From Halorubrum sp. CBA1125 (GTDB lineage Archaea > Halobacteriota > Halobacteria > Halobacteriales > Haloferacaceae): a stretch of DNA of 64,000 nucleotides. The stretch covers positions 1 to 64,000 of the forward strand of contig NZ_WPCE01000001.1 of the NCBI RefSeq assembly GCF_009742825.1, given 5' to 3'. Below are positions 19,538 to 29,763 of this stretch, one piece after another (the stretch's first letter is position 1; every line of letters begins with the position of its first letter). The notes beneath the pieces were generated by a model. It saw only the letters and a list, made by a program, of their open reading frames with translations. It ran no database searches and was not told the origin of the DNA. Made by a program: the position numbers and the translations under genes.

Positions 19538-20359
19538 ATGACAACGAGTCAGGAATTCGAGTCTGCTTATGACTCGATGCTTCGGCAATTGGAGAGACAA
19601 GACCAGCGCGACAAGAGCTCGATGGGCGAAGATCAGGACTACGAGCAGTTCTATATGGAAGACCATCGCGAACGGTTTGGTTACATCTTCGAGCGCATTC
19701 CCAGTTCGCGTAGCGACCTCAGAATCCTCGATGTCGGACCGACGCCGTTTACGTTCCTGCTAAATGACTTGCTGGATGGAAGTAGTGTCTCGACGATAGA
19801 CTTCACGGATCTGATGAAAGAACGATCCGAAGATCAGGGTGTCGATCATGTCGTCCACGACCTCAACGAGGGGACCGTTCCGTTCGAGGACGAACAATTC
19901 GACCTAGTCATCTTCCACGGCGTCCTTGAACACTTGTTAGTGCCCGCTCAGAAGCTCATTGACGAGTTCGCGCGTGTTCTCGATGCTGGCGGGCGGTTCA
20001 TCCTCGGAACACCAAACTTCGCCACGCTGAAGAACAGAATAGAGCTACTCTTAGGACAGAACCCGCAGGAGATGATCGAAGAGGAGCACGTCCACGGAGT
20101 GGGTCACGTCCGTGAATTCACAGTGGGAGAATGTCGCCAGCTGGTGCGAAACGCAGGATTGGTTGAGAAGGAGGCCACCAACCTCTATTACAAATCGATT
20201 GTGACGCATATCAAGAATACGCCGTCCAAATACGGCTACTTTGGGGATATGCCAAAACCACTTGTGTTAGCCATCGCAACTGCCTACTACCTCGTGACGC
20301 TCGTCACCCCCAACTCCCGATACCACGCGTTTGTCGTTGGGGACAAACCTCGGCCTTGA
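19538..20359 (+). CDS. SAM-dependent methyltransferase (class I)
   Basis: A 273-residue methyltransferase beginning MTTSQEFESAYDSML. It has motif I LRILDVGPTPFTF, an acidic strand-2 end (STIDFTD), FDLVIFHGVLEHLL as motif IV region and GGRFILGTPN. The start at 19538 is preferred over 19430 because the upstream residues overlap the preceding pseudogene and are unlike the family. It could methylate a sugar or other small metabolite of the glycan pathway; the substrate is unknown. Its stop overlaps the TTG of the broken CapK-like gene, so they once formed an operon. Confidence 0.8.
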   Translation: MTTSQEFESAYDSMLRQLERQDQRDKSSMGEDQDYEQFYMEDHRERFGYIFERIPSSRSDLRILDVGPTPFTFLLNDLLDGSSVSTIDFTDLMKERSEDQGVDHVVHDLNEGTVPFEDEQFDLVIFHGVLEHLLVPAQKLIDEFARVLDAGGRFILGTPNFATLKNRIELLLGQNPQEMIEEEHVHGVGHVREFTVGECRQLVRNAGLVEKEATNLYYKSIVTHIKNTPSKYGYFGDMPKPLVLAIATAYYLVTLVTPNSRYHAFVVGDKPRP

Positions 20360-21690
20360 TCGGTCAGTCCTGGTCAGAAGACCGATTACGGGGGTATCAG
20401 GAAGAACAATTACAAGAGATCATTGAACACGCTTATCAAAACGTTCCGTACTACCGGGATTTGTTCGACAAGCGAGGGCTTTCACCATCTGAGATTCAGA
20501 CGGTAGATGATCTCTCAAAATTACCAAGATTGACGAAGGACGATATTCGACAGAATTACGAGCGGCTTCAGGCGCAAAATATTGATGACGCGATAGTTAA
20601 CCACACAAGCGGCTCCGCCGGTGAACCATTCACGTTCAAAGAATCAACCGACGTAGAGCAGGTAGAGCGAGCGTTTATCAATCGGGCGTTTAACGCGCAC
20701 GAGACAGATCATCGGTTGGCGCACCTCTTCGATCCAGATCCCGACTACCATTCGACTGTCGCTATCGACGAGACCAAGCTGAAGATCGAAGAGACCGAGA
20801 TCTACGTCTGGGCTGCAGTCGATGTGGAGACGTTCGAAGTCATCCACATCGAGGTCTCTCCCGGCCGATCTGACCTCGACGCTTTGCTGTTCGTCAAACA
20901 AGTTCTCAAGCGGTGTCGTGGTGAACCAGTTGTTCTCGTAGATTGTGGACCGTGGTACAACTGGGCACTCGATGACCTCGATCTCTGTGACTCACGTCGT
21001 GAAACGTGGGAGGAACGGTCTCTGGTCGAAGCCTGGTTCGGCCTTCTCAAGTACCGAACCAGGCTCTTCTATAGCCGGTTCCCCCACAATAGCTCCTGGA
21101 AATCAGTAGACCGCTGGGTCAAAGCCTTCGCAGTTCTCCACAATGCCATCATCTAACCTTGACACCCTCACCAGTGTAGTGAGTCATACAAATACCATGA
21201 GAACTTGGAGTACGGGGTCGTCGAAATTGTAGACCGTGACGACGGGACCGGACAAATCGTTGGCACGATCCTCTGGAACTATGCGATGTCGCTTATCAGG
21301 TACGAGATGGGCGACAAGGCAACCATCAACAAAGGATCGACCACTTGTGATTGTGGCCGCGGGCTACCGCTGACCGTCGAACAGTTTGAGGGACGAACAG
21401 ACGACATCCTTCGGACTCCCGATGGGCGACTATTGCCCGCCGTCAACTTCTACACCCTGATGTACGACATCGAAGGTGTTGAGATGTTCAAACTCGTCCA
21501 GACTACAGTTGACCACGTGGAGGTACGGCTGGTCGTGTCGGATTCGTATAATAAGTCGAACGAAGCGGAGCTTCGATCCGGGCTACCAGCGCGTGGGCGA
21601 CAACGTCGACATCCAAATTCAGTATACGGATATTATCGAACGCGATTCCGACAGCGGAAAGATCCGATGTGTCGAATCGAGGATTAATTA
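20356..21690 (+). pseudogene. CapK/PaaK-type AMP-forming ligase gene split by an IS6 fragment
   Basis: The first part (20356 to about 20690) reads EEQLQEIIEHAYQNVPYYRD, then LPRLTKDDIRQNYERL and NHTSGSAGEPFTF, the N-terminal and phosphate-loop part of the phenylacetate-CoA ligase/CapK family. The C-terminal part resumes at about 21190 (YGVVEIVDRDDG, RYEMGDKA, CDCGRGLPL, GRTDDILRTPDGRLLP). It is frameshifted near 21585 before VGDNVDIQIQYTDIIERDSD. Compared with the intact homologue at 24065-25462, the middle of the adenylation domain has been lost and replaced by transposase sequence. Confidence 0.75.
20695..21160 (+). mobile_element. Partial IS6-type element inside the CapK-like gene
   Basis: The open frame continues from the ligase into STVAIDETKLKIEETEIYVW, AAVDVETFEVIHIEVSP, PVVLVDCGPWYNWAL and EERSLVEAWFGLLKYRTRLF, ending KAFAVLHNAII-stop. 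These are the D-D-E catalytic segments and the C-terminus of an IS6-family transposase, a different subtype from the other IS6 remnants here. The N-terminal DNA-binding half is absent. The boundaries are estimates from where the ligase homology stops and resumes. Confidence 0.65.
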
Positions 21691-21692
21691 AT

Positions 21693-22393
21693 ATGATCGC
21701 GGACCTCCACGTCCACACCGAACATTCACATGACAGCTGGGCAACCGTCGAAAATGTGCTTGATACTGCTGAGCAACGTGGTCTCGAAGCGATCGCAATA
21801 ACGGACACGATACGGTCACGGGCGCAAAGGATGCCCGTCAACTGGCTGATGATCGCGATATCACGGTCATTCCGGGTGTCGAACGAACCGTACCTGTAGG
21901 GAAACACGGCGTTCATCTCATCGGTCTCCACATTGATCGGCTCCCCCCGAACGACGATATCTTGTCAGTTGTCGAAGTGATCCACGAGCAAGGTGGAATC
22001 GTAGTCATCCCACATATCCGTTTCGCGTCGGAACCGGTCTCCTCAACCATGCGAAAAATGGGACAATCCAACAGTCAGCGGCTGAATCTGTCCTCGAACG
22101 TGCGGACCTGATAGAGGTCCTCAACTGGAAGGATAGCCGCTCCGCTATTTCGAAACCTCTTGAGTTCGCGCAGGAGAGTAACCACAACATCGTCGCCGGT
22201 ACCGATTCACACACCAGCACCGACATCGGAAAGCTGGCGAATCATATTGACTCACCTGTTGGAAGTAGTGGGGGGAAGCAGAATCACTGTTCCAGTAGAC
22301 GTTCCAATCACTGTAAGTATCAATAACCGTTCAGAGCAGTTACTTGCCCTCCAGAAGTTTAAACTGTATTTAAATACTATTTTGAATAAATAG
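21693..22393 (+). pseudogene. PHP-domain metal hydrolase, frameshifted
   Basis: The start MIADLHVHTEHSHDSWATV has the HxH metal motif of PHP-type phosphoesterases and is followed by AIAITDTI. The next homologous segments are in other frames: DITVIPGVERTVPVGKHGVH, LIGLHIDRLPPN, IHEQGGIVVIPH, IEVLNWKDSRS and IVAGTDSHTSTDIGKL. A C-terminal SINNRSEQLLALQKFKLYLN lies in yet another frame. At least two frameshifts therefore disrupt it. It follows the broken CapK-like gene, so the whole small operon from 19538 has decayed apart from the methyltransferase. Confidence 0.7.
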
Positions 22394-22525
22394 TTGAAAT
22401 CAAAGCCGTTTTAGAAGCCAATATTAGTAATAAATTAAACATCTCGGAGAACCTGATACCTCTGTACGGGAGAGAAATCTATTTTCGAACGGAGGTTTAA
22501 TCAAGATTACAATCCAACGGTAGTT

Positions 22526-24058
22526 ATGGAACCTACACTTGATAATACAGACGTAGTGGTACATCAATTAGATCAGGTGACATATCCCGACTCTTCTCCA
22601 TTCCATCCTGATACAGGATATCCGGAATACCCATTTTCAGATGCTATCAACAATAAACCGAATCCGGTATATAAAGCCGTACGTGCCTGTTTCAAGCGAG
22701 CCGGACTTGATGTCGAGAACTACGGAACTGCCAACTGGAACCCACTAGGCGAGCTCATCGAATCAGACGACAGAGTTGTCCTCAAACCGAACTTCGTCAA
22801 AGAAGATCACCCTCGAGATCCCGACGGCTGGAAGTACGTTCTCACTCACGGTAGTGTCATCAGAGCAGTAGCAGATTACGTATTCCTCGCTCTCGGAGAG
22901 GATGGACAATTAATTGTTGCAGACGCTCCCCAGACTGACTCGTCCTTCACGAAAATCTGTGAACGGGTGGGGCTCTATGACATCCAAGACTTCTATCTCA
23001 CTGAAAAACACGCCCTCCATACGGTTGATATGCGGCAGGAAGAGTGGGAGAGTGAAGATGGACTCGTAACTGATCGAAGAAAGCTCCGCGGCGATCCATT
23101 TGGCTACACAGAATTCGATCTCGCCGACGCAAGTGAGTTCGAGGACCATCCTGGTGAGGGGGATTATTATGGCGCTGACTATGACACAGATCACGTCAAC
23201 AACCACCACACCGGCGGTCGACACGAGTACCTCATCGCAGCCACAGCGATCGAAGCCGACGTGGTCTTCAGCCTCCCGAAAGCGAAGACCCACAAGAAGG
23301 CCGGCGTGACGCTCAGCCTCAAGAACCTCGTCGGAATCAACGGAGACAAGAACTATTTGCCACACCACACAGAAGGCGAGGAGGTCAACGACGAACATCC
23401 CGACCCAGACCCCACTCACAGAGTGGAGCAGGCAATTATGCCAATAGTCCGGAAAGGAATGCTAGCGTTTCCAGACGCAGTTCCAAAACTCGTGGCTACT
23501 GCACAACCCGTTTGGGAACGGATATTTGGGAGTACCAGCGACACAGTTCGGAGTGGTAACTGGTGGGGGAACGATACTGTTTGGCGGATGTGTCTCGACT
23601 TGAATAAGTTGCTGTTTTACGGAAATACAGACGGAACCCTTCGAGACGACAGTTCGGACAGCCGTAAACGCCACTATTCACTGTGCGATGGAATCGTAGG
23701 TGGCGAGGCTCGGGGGCCGATGGATCCCGATCCTAAAGAGTCAGGGTTCCTCTCGTTCGGAACGCACCCAGCCAGCGTCGATGCCGTCACGACCTATTTG
23801 ATGGGATTCGATCCGGAACTGATCCCAATCGTTCGGAACGCCTTCCAATGTAAGGCCTATCCCCTCGCAGAGTGGGGCCTCGACGATATCTCAGTGAAAA
23901 GTAACCAGTCGGTATGGCAAGGTGAATTAGGCTCAATCCCTATCGAATCAACGCTCGAATTCGAACCACACTTTGGGTGGACGCATCACATCGAACATGG
24001 ATCCGAACATTCGGAGTCAGATAATCGTGCACAGGCGACCGAGGTAACGCGACACTAG
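22526..24058 (+). CDS. DUF362-domain protein
   Basis: A 510-residue protein. VLKPNFVKEDHPRDPDG, then THGSVIRAVADYVFLAL, IVADAPQTDSSF and, later, FSLPKAKTHKKAGVTLSLKN are the hallmark segments of DUF362 (PF04015). The biochemical role of this family is not established. It often sits in archaeal surface-glycan and anaerobic gene clusters. The usual C-terminal Fe-S binding region is not apparent. It is preceded by AT-rich DNA (22394-22525) with promoter-like stretches, and its stop is 6 bases from the stop of the convergent CapK-like gene. Confidence 0.75.
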   Translation: MEPTLDNTDVVVHQLDQVTYPDSSPFHPDTGYPEYPFSDAINNKPNPVYKAVRACFKRAGLDVENYGTANWNPLGELIESDDRVVLKPNFVKEDHPRDPDGWKYVLTHGSVIRAVADYVFLALGEDGQLIVADAPQTDSSFTKICERVGLYDIQDFYLTEKHALHTVDMRQEEWESEDGLVTDRRKLRGDPFGYTEFDLADASEFEDHPGEGDYYGADYDTDHVNNHHTGGRHEYLIAATAIEADVVFSLPKAKTHKKAGVTLSLKNLVGINGDKNYLPHHTEGEEVNDEHPDPDPTHRVEQAIMPIVRKGMLAFPDAVPKLVATAQPVWERIFGSTSDTVRSGNWWGNDTVWRMCLDLNKLLFYGNTDGTLRDDSSDSRKRHYSLCDGIVGGEARGPMDPDPKESGFLSFGTHPASVDAVTTYLMGFDPELIPIVRNAFQCKAYPLAEWGLDDISVKSNQSVWQGELGSIPIESTLEFEPHFGWTHHIEHGSEHSESDNRAQATEVTRH

Positions 24059-24064
24059 TCCCTA

Positions 24065-25462
24065 TCAGGTAGTCGGCTCCTCGATTTGCATCGCATCAAT
24101 ATCTGAGACGACGAATTTCATTTTTCCACTATCAGTTCGCTCTATTTCCGCGACATAGCTAATATCGACAGAGATCTCGTTTCCTAGACGAGTCCGGGCT
24201 TTCTCGCGCAACTCTGTCTCAACGTTATCATCAAACGTATCGCCAGGAACCACGCGAAGAACGACCTGATCCCGATCTGGTTGATATATTTGGGCTTCGT
24301 GGATAGACTCAAAATCCTTGAAGATGTGGTCCAGACGGCCAACTCTCGCACCATTTGGTAACACAACGTAGTCATCCTGTCGACCGAGTATGGACTCTAC
24401 GACCCGGCCGTTTCGTCCACACGAACAGCCATCATCTGACAACATCACAATGTCTCCGGTATCGTATCTGATCAGCGGGAAAGCGGGGTTTGTCCAGTTC
24501 GTCCCAACGATCCGATAGCCGTCACCCTCTTCCAGCGGTACAAACTCTACGTGCGCGAAGTCCTCATCCACGTGGAGGTTACCCTCCGGGCACTCTGAGA
24601 TGTTTGCGACAGCCTCCTCTAGTCCATAATGCTGCCGAACAGGGACATCGAACGCTCGTTCGATAGCTTCCCGCTGGTGGTCAAACAACGTCTCGGCACC
24701 GATGGTGACAATTTTGAGGGAGGATGGTGCTGACACCTTCTGGTCAAGAATCGAGTTGGCCAAGAGACTAAGAGCCGAGGGGTAGCCGTGAAGCCACGGC
24801 AGTTTCCGATCACCAATTTCGTCGACGTAGATGTGGGTACTTTCTGGCTTGATATGGTAGGAACTGAACATCACCTGCCGGCCGGGATAGTTGACTCGCC
24901 AGAACGGTGGGGTCGATTCCTCAATTGGAACGATCGGGATTCCGCCGAAGTACCCGTGCCAAGTATCACGCTCGATACCGTGCCAGTTGCGGTACCGCCA
25001 CCAAACAGCCCACTGTTCCCTGAGTGATTGCTTCGTCTGCACAAATGTGAGACCACTCCCAGTCGTACCGCTCGTGTGACAAGAGAGGAGATCTTCAGAC
25101 GAAACCGACTCCGGACGAAGAGTGAGGTCAGCTTCTTTAATGTCCTGTTTCGCCAGTATCGGAAGCTTCGACAGTTCAGCAAACGGCTCCTCAGCAGTCA
25201 TATCAACGTCATGCTGGTCGAACTGATCTCGCCAGAAAGGACTATCCCACGCTGTCTGTAGGAACTGCTTCAGTCGTTTCTGACGATATGTATCAAGTCT
25301 CGCTTGGGAATACCTACTCCGTTCCTTTACTTCCTTGAGTAAGTCCTCAAACACACCCCCTCTTCGTCTACGCTTCAGCTGCCAGCCTTTGGCTGAAACT
25401 CCGAGATGTTGTAGAGGCAGTGGTGAACGGTGATACAGTGCCATCAGGCGGTCGTCAACCAT
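24065..25462 (-). CDS. CapK/PaaK-family AMP-forming ligase
   Basis: A 465-residue member of the phenylacetate-CoA ligase/CapK branch of adenylate-forming enzymes. Features in order: FLQTAWDSPFWRDQFDQHDV, CHTSGTTGSGLTF (phosphate loop), VTIGAETLFDHQREAI, RYDTGDIVMLSDDGCSCGRNGR, and ILGRQDDYVVLPNGARVGR. The C-terminal lid domain ends SGKMKFVVSD with the expected catalytic lysine. In capsule clusters such proteins may activate an acyl or amino-acid substituent for transfer to the glycan; the substrate here is unknown. It is the intact paralogue of the interrupted gene at 20356. Confidence 0.8.
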   Translation of the reverse strand: MVDDRLMALYHRSPLPLQHLGVSAKGWQLKRRRRGGVFEDLLKEVKERSRYSQARLDTYRQKRLKQFLQTAWDSPFWRDQFDQHDVDMTAEEPFAELSKLPILAKQDIKEADLTLRPESVSSEDLLSCHTSGTTGSGLTFVQTKQSLREQWAVWWRYRNWHGIERDTWHGYFGGIPIVPIEESTPPFWRVNYPGRQVMFSSYHIKPESTHIYVDEIGDRKLPWLHGYPSALSLLANSILDQKVSAPSSLKIVTIGAETLFDHQREAIERAFDVPVRQHYGLEEAVANISECPEGNLHVDEDFAHVEFVPLEEGDGYRIVGTNWTNPAFPLIRYDTGDIVMLSDDGCSCGRNGRVVESILGRQDDYVVLPNGARVGRLDHIFKDFESIHEAQIYQPDRDQVVLRVVPGDTFDDNVETELREKARTRLGNEISVDISYVAEIERTDSGKMKFVVSDIDAMQIEEPTT

Positions 25463-25512
25463 TATTGATAATCTATCGCGAAGCTAAGATAGTGTTTGCG
25501 GACTAGTCGAAA

Positions 25513-27657
25513 TCATAGATAGTCCTCAACTTCGATATCGACAGGACTGGTAGTCCGGAGCGATTTATTGATACCAAACGTTGCTTCCGTCACCTCCACT
25601 GTCTGCTCCAGCGGCAATGGCGATGGATCGCCAGCGAGGATGGCATCGACGAACGCGTCGAACTCCGCCTCATGGCCCTTGTCCTGTCCAAAGCTGAGCC
25701 ACCCGCCTGTGAAGTTGTCCACTGTTGCTGTCTGCCCGTTACCAAACGCCTCAGCGTATTCCTTGGCGAGCGAACTGTCACCAAATGTGGTGTAGGTGAT
25801 GCCTGCGGTACTGCCGTCCTCGAATGTGAGCGTGATCTGTACGTTCTGCGGGAGACCTGCCCCCTCGTCGGCGGTACTCGCCGACACCTGCTCGATGGAC
25901 GCATCCGCGACAAACCGCGCGAAGTCGACGAAGTGACACACCTCCCCAACAACCCGACCGCCGCCCTCCTCTGGGTCGTTGATCCAGTGGTCGGCCGGGA
26001 TCTTGTCAGCGTTGACACGGTAGGTCAGCATCACTGGGCTGGGGCCGTCAGACACCGCCTTCATCTCACGGGCTGCCGGGGCGAACCGCCGATTGAACCC
26101 GACCATCAACCGGCCGTCCGACTCGCGGGCCGCCGCAGCGACTGTGCCCAGTCCGTCCTCGTTGATCGCCAACGGCTTCTCGACGTGGACATCTTTGCCG
26201 GCCTCCAGCGCCGCCGTCGCCACTTCTGCGTGGAGATCGTGGCGCGTTGCGACGACAACCATGTCTACGTCCGCATCGTCCATTATCTCAGTATAATCTG
26301 ACGTGGAGTACGCACACTCGTGCTCGTCGGCAACTGACGACGCGGAGACGCCGGTCCCCGAACAGACCGCATGCAACTCGAGGTCGTCGTGATCAGTGAG
26401 GATCGGCAACAGTTTCCCTCGGGCGAAGCTGCCGGCTCCGACCAGCCCGACCGACAGCGGTGAGGTCCGACCCGGTGACACCCGAGACGACCGGTCGGCG
26501 TGGGGACGTTTCGTCGGATGCTTTCGTTCGACGTCGTATTCCAGCAGGATGCCTGTGAACGCTTCGTTGTCGGGATTCTCCAAGATCAGCTCGTAGGCAT
26601 CGGTGGCGTTGTCAATGGAGAATTGGTGGGTCCGAAGCGGTTCGAAGTTCACCCGATCATCGGCGAGCAGGCGGAGGCACTCCCGCATATTTCGGTTTTC
26701 CGTCCACCGAACGTAGCCGATCGGGTAGTCAAGCCCGTTTTCTTCATAATTGCGGTCATACCGGCCTGGCCCATACGATCGAGAGATCCGAAAGTCGAGT
26801 TCCTTGTCATAGTACACCTCGCGAGGCACGTCCATCCCGACCTGCCCGACCACAGAAACTCGGCCTTGCTCGCGGGTGATTTTTCCGGCCATCTCAACAG
26901 GCTCGTCGCTGCTTGTCGAGGCTGCGATAAGCGTCGCATCGACGCCGTGGCCATCAGAGAACGCCTCAACTGCTGCTCCGACATCGTCATCGCCGATTAC
27001 GGCGCCCTCGGTAGCGCCGGCGTTGAGGCCGCGTTCAACTTGCGCTGGATCGATGTCGATCCCAAGCACTGGAAATCCGTATGCGTCGAGGATCTGCGTC
27101 GCAGTCTGTCCCACCAACCCGAGGCCGAGAACAGCAACACGCTCCCCGGGCGTCAGATCAGCCCGGCGGATACCCTGCATCGCGATTGCCCCAATAGTAA
27201 CGAACGCCGCATCCGCTAGATCTACGCCCTCCGGTACGGCCGTACACAGATTCTTGGGAACCGAAACCACTTCACCGTGGTTGGCATACCCAGCGCCAGC
27301 ACACGCAACAAAATCACCTACAGAAAACTCCTCAACATCGCTGCCGACAGCAATAACTTCGCCACTACACGAGTACCCAAGCGGTTGCGCTTCTTCAAGC
27401 CGGGCCATCACCGCCTTATATGTCGAGATCAGTCCGTCATTTCGTGCCTTATCGAGAACCTTCTTAGCAAGATCTGGTCGCTCCCTTGCCTTGCCGAGGT
27501 AGTTTTTCTTCCCCAGTTCGATCATCGACTTTTCGGTACCGGCGCTCACACAGGAATAGTGAGTCTGCACCAGAACGTTTCCAGCATCTACCTGTGGACG
27601 AGGGACATCTGCAATCCGTACATCACCGGTCTTGAAATCCTGAATAACTTGCTTCAT
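25513..27657 (-). CDS. Bidomain oxidoreductase: zinc-type dehydrogenase plus Gfo/Idh/MocA
   Basis: A 714-residue fusion. Residues about 1-375 are an alcohol-dehydrogenase-like MDR domain: SCVSAGTEKSMIELG, QPLGYSCSGEVIAVG, and the Rossmann motif VAVLGLGLVGQTATQ. Residues about 400-714 are a Gfo/Idh/MocA domain with SVGLVGAGSFARGKLLPIL and DVHVEKPLAINEDGL (the EKP lysine). Such fusions occur in exopolysaccharide clusters next to heparinase-like genes, as here. The likely job is oxidation or epimerisation of a sugar or sugar nucleotide; the substrate is unknown. The gene appears intact. Confidence 0.8.
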   Translation of the reverse strand: MKQVIQDFKTGDVRIADVPRPQVDAGNVLVQTHYSCVSAGTEKSMIELGKKNYLGKARERPDLAKKVLDKARNDGLISTYKAVMARLEEAQPLGYSCSGEVIAVGSDVEEFSVGDFVACAGAGYANHGEVVSVPKNLCTAVPEGVDLADAAFVTIGAIAMQGIRRADLTPGERVAVLGLGLVGQTATQILDAYGFPVLGIDIDPAQVERGLNAGATEGAVIGDDDVGAAVEAFSDGHGVDATLIAASTSSDEPVEMAGKITREQGRVSVVGQVGMDVPREVYYDKELDFRISRSYGPGRYDRNYEENGLDYPIGYVRWTENRNMRECLRLLADDRVNFEPLRTHQFSIDNATDAYELILENPDNEAFTGILLEYDVERKHPTKRPHADRSSRVSPGRTSPLSVGLVGAGSFARGKLLPILTDHDDLELHAVCSGTGVSASSVADEHECAYSTSDYTEIMDDADVDMVVVATRHDLHAEVATAALEAGKDVHVEKPLAINEDGLGTVAAAARESDGRLMVGFNRRFAPAAREMKAVSDGPSPVMLTYRVNADKIPADHWINDPEEGGGRVVGEVCHFVDFARFVADASIEQVSASTADEGAGLPQNVQITLTFEDGSTAGITYTTFGDSSLAKEYAEAFGNGQTATVDNFTGGWLSFGQDKGHEAEFDAFVDAILAGDPSPLPLEQTVEVTEATFGINKSLRTTSPVDIEVEDYL

Positions 27658-27859
27658 GGTAAATGTGTGATGGTAAGGTGTACGTGACTAACGAAGCGAT
27701 AGCCGGTAGGATGAGTGTTACGGACGAGGTCTCAGCGTACGTTTGACAGTGGGAGCCTGCTGTATCTAATCCAGAGTCGTCTAAACTGCCCACTCGTTGA
27801 GGCAAGAAAGTGATACAGAATTGGCGGCATCATATGGGACTACACCCAGAACACGTTGA

Positions 27860-29761
27860 TCAAGTGCTTGACCGGCTATCTGTCATCGATGCTGTTCGAT
27901 CAAACTCATGGCGTTGGTCTCGGACAGTGACATTGAAGCTGTCAGGTCTGGATTCTATTTGAATATCAGAATCAATCCCCGTAGTTACGAGAAAGCCGGT
28001 ACACTCCGATGTCCGGTCGTAGTGACATCGGAGTACAGGTCGTTCGATTCGCTCGCCGAACCGCGGAAAGTAGGAGGAAGTTGTCCTTGTGACTGTCTCT
28101 GTACCCAGTGGACGAATTACTCCGTTTGCCGCCGCGTCAACTCGTTGGAACTTGTATTCGCTGCCGTCTGAGTGCAGTTCCACCTCGGGATGGAAATGAA
28201 GGTTTGAAATAATGGCATCGGTGGGAGCCCCGTCAACCGTGTCCATGATGACCCACCAGCCGCATCCACTCAGGATATCACGCTGATGTCGGTACAGCGA
28301 CTGCAGATGCTGCCGGCGTTCGTACCAGCCGGTAAAGTGGTCTCCGCTGTCATCGCGATAAACACGCGACTGTGGAGTACAACGCCGACCCATCAGATAC
28401 TGCCCCCCGATTGGGATCGGTTCGTATTCGCTCACTTGAACGGTATTATGTGCTTGTACACTTCGGACGTATGTCCGAGTTGTATCGGGAACATAATCGT
28501 AGGCACCGGTGTCAGTCAAGATCCGCATCCCGTTTATCCACAGCATGATGCTGAGCATATCGTTGTGTGAGTGGCCTGGGAGATGTGACGGCCCAACTGG
28601 ACCGCCATCAACCAGCAATCGATTCTCGCTGTCTCCCAGCCAGTGGTACCCACTAGCGTTTAGGGACTGTCGACGTCGGCCAGTGGACTCTGTAACGACA
28701 CCAACCTGCTCGGCGTACCTGAGACAGTCTGTAAGCGGGAGAAATTCGTCGAATGCGGCGTCGTTCAGCAGCGGAATCCGCTCATCAGGTGGCATGAGCG
28801 ACTGTAAGTATTGAGTCGCGTCAGCCGCAGTTTGCTTGATCGCTTGGGGAGACGTATCTTCCTCACCAGACAGTAAGTCAACCGCAGTCAGATACCGCTG
28901 TAGAACAAGGATGTGGTACATCGGGCTCCGCTCGAAGTGGCCACCATCATCCAAAAACTGATCTACAGCACACTTCTCAAGAATGGAGATTCCATTTTTA
29001 CGCCAACTGTGACCGTATTCCCCGAAGAGCGACCCAGCCATCAGGAGCGCGGCACCGTTTTCAATTAAATGGTTGCCACCGACATCGTGCTCAACATGGT
29101 CTTCAAGGAAGAGGGCATTCTTATACGCAATTCTTTGGACTTGATTAGCGAACGTGGGCATGGAATCTTGCAGCCACACATACAGTCGACAGAGTCGGAG
29201 AACTCGAAGGGAGACGGCATGAGGAGTCCATTCCCGACGGAGATACTGCGTCTCACCGATAGCGACGTTATTATCCCAACTCTGTAAGAGCTGGCGGATG
29301 GCAGCAACCACTTCCTCCGGAGAGTCCTCAACTTCGTACCCACATACAAGCCAGTTCACGGGTTCAAGCGCATGGAGGTGAAGTCGCCACGACGGTGGGA
29401 ATGACGCGATTGTTTCGTGGTTCCAATCGAACGATGCGACCTCGCCAATCTCGAATGACTGGCCAAGCAAACACACCGTCCCATCACTAAGTTCGGACAG
29501 CTTCTGTTGGTATGTTCTCCGAAGATCACTACTCAGGCTCGCTCGCAATACGTCCAAATTCCGCTTTACGGCGACTGAATCGGCTTGGATATTCTGCGGA
29601 ATTTGCTCCTCGTACCAGTCATCGACATCGACAGGCAGGTTCGGTACGATGGCATGTCGGAGCTTTCGATCCACCATTCCGGTTATTTGCAGGGGTTGGA
29701 GGTTGATCCCAGTATGATAGAAGAGCGAGAGTTTCTCGGGATATGACCACCGGTCCAGCAT
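27860..29761 (-). CDS. Heparinase II/III-family protein
   Basis: A 633-residue protein with an N-terminal alpha-helical toroid (residues about 100-340; for example DHVEHDVGGNHLIENGAALL) and a C-terminal beta-sandwich with the family's GHSHNDMLSIMLWINGMRI and DTGAYDYVPDTTR signatures. These enzymes are uronic-acid polysaccharide lyases or, in biosynthetic clusters, proteins that trim or modify polymer. No signal peptide is visible. WecC in the same cluster makes a uronic acid, which fits a uronate-containing glycan. It lies just 2 bases downstream of a GT4 gene, so the two are probably co-expressed. Confidence 0.8.
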   Translation of the reverse strand: MLDRWSYPEKLSLFYHTGINLQPLQITGMVDRKLRHAIVPNLPVDVDDWYEEQIPQNIQADSVAVKRNLDVLRASLSSDLRRTYQQKLSELSDGTVCLLGQSFEIGEVASFDWNHETIASFPPSWRLHLHALEPVNWLVCGYEVEDSPEEVVAAIRQLLQSWDNNVAIGETQYLRREWTPHAVSLRVLRLCRLYVWLQDSMPTFANQVQRIAYKNALFLEDHVEHDVGGNHLIENGAALLMAGSLFGEYGHSWRKNGISILEKCAVDQFLDDGGHFERSPMYHILVLQRYLTAVDLLSGEEDTSPQAIKQTAADATQYLQSLMPPDERIPLLNDAAFDEFLPLTDCLRYAEQVGVVTESTGRRRQSLNASGYHWLGDSENRLLVDGGPVGPSHLPGHSHNDMLSIMLWINGMRILTDTGAYDYVPDTTRTYVRSVQAHNTVQVSEYEPIPIGGQYLMGRRCTPQSRVYRDDSGDHFTGWYERRQHLQSLYRHQRDILSGCGWWVIMDTVDGAPTDAIISNLHFHPEVELHSDGSEYKFQRVDAAANGVIRPLGTETVTRTTSSYFPRFGERIERPVLRCHYDRTSECTGFLVTTGIDSDIQIESRPDSFNVTVRDQRHEFDRTASMTDSRSST

Positions 29762-29763
29762 CG

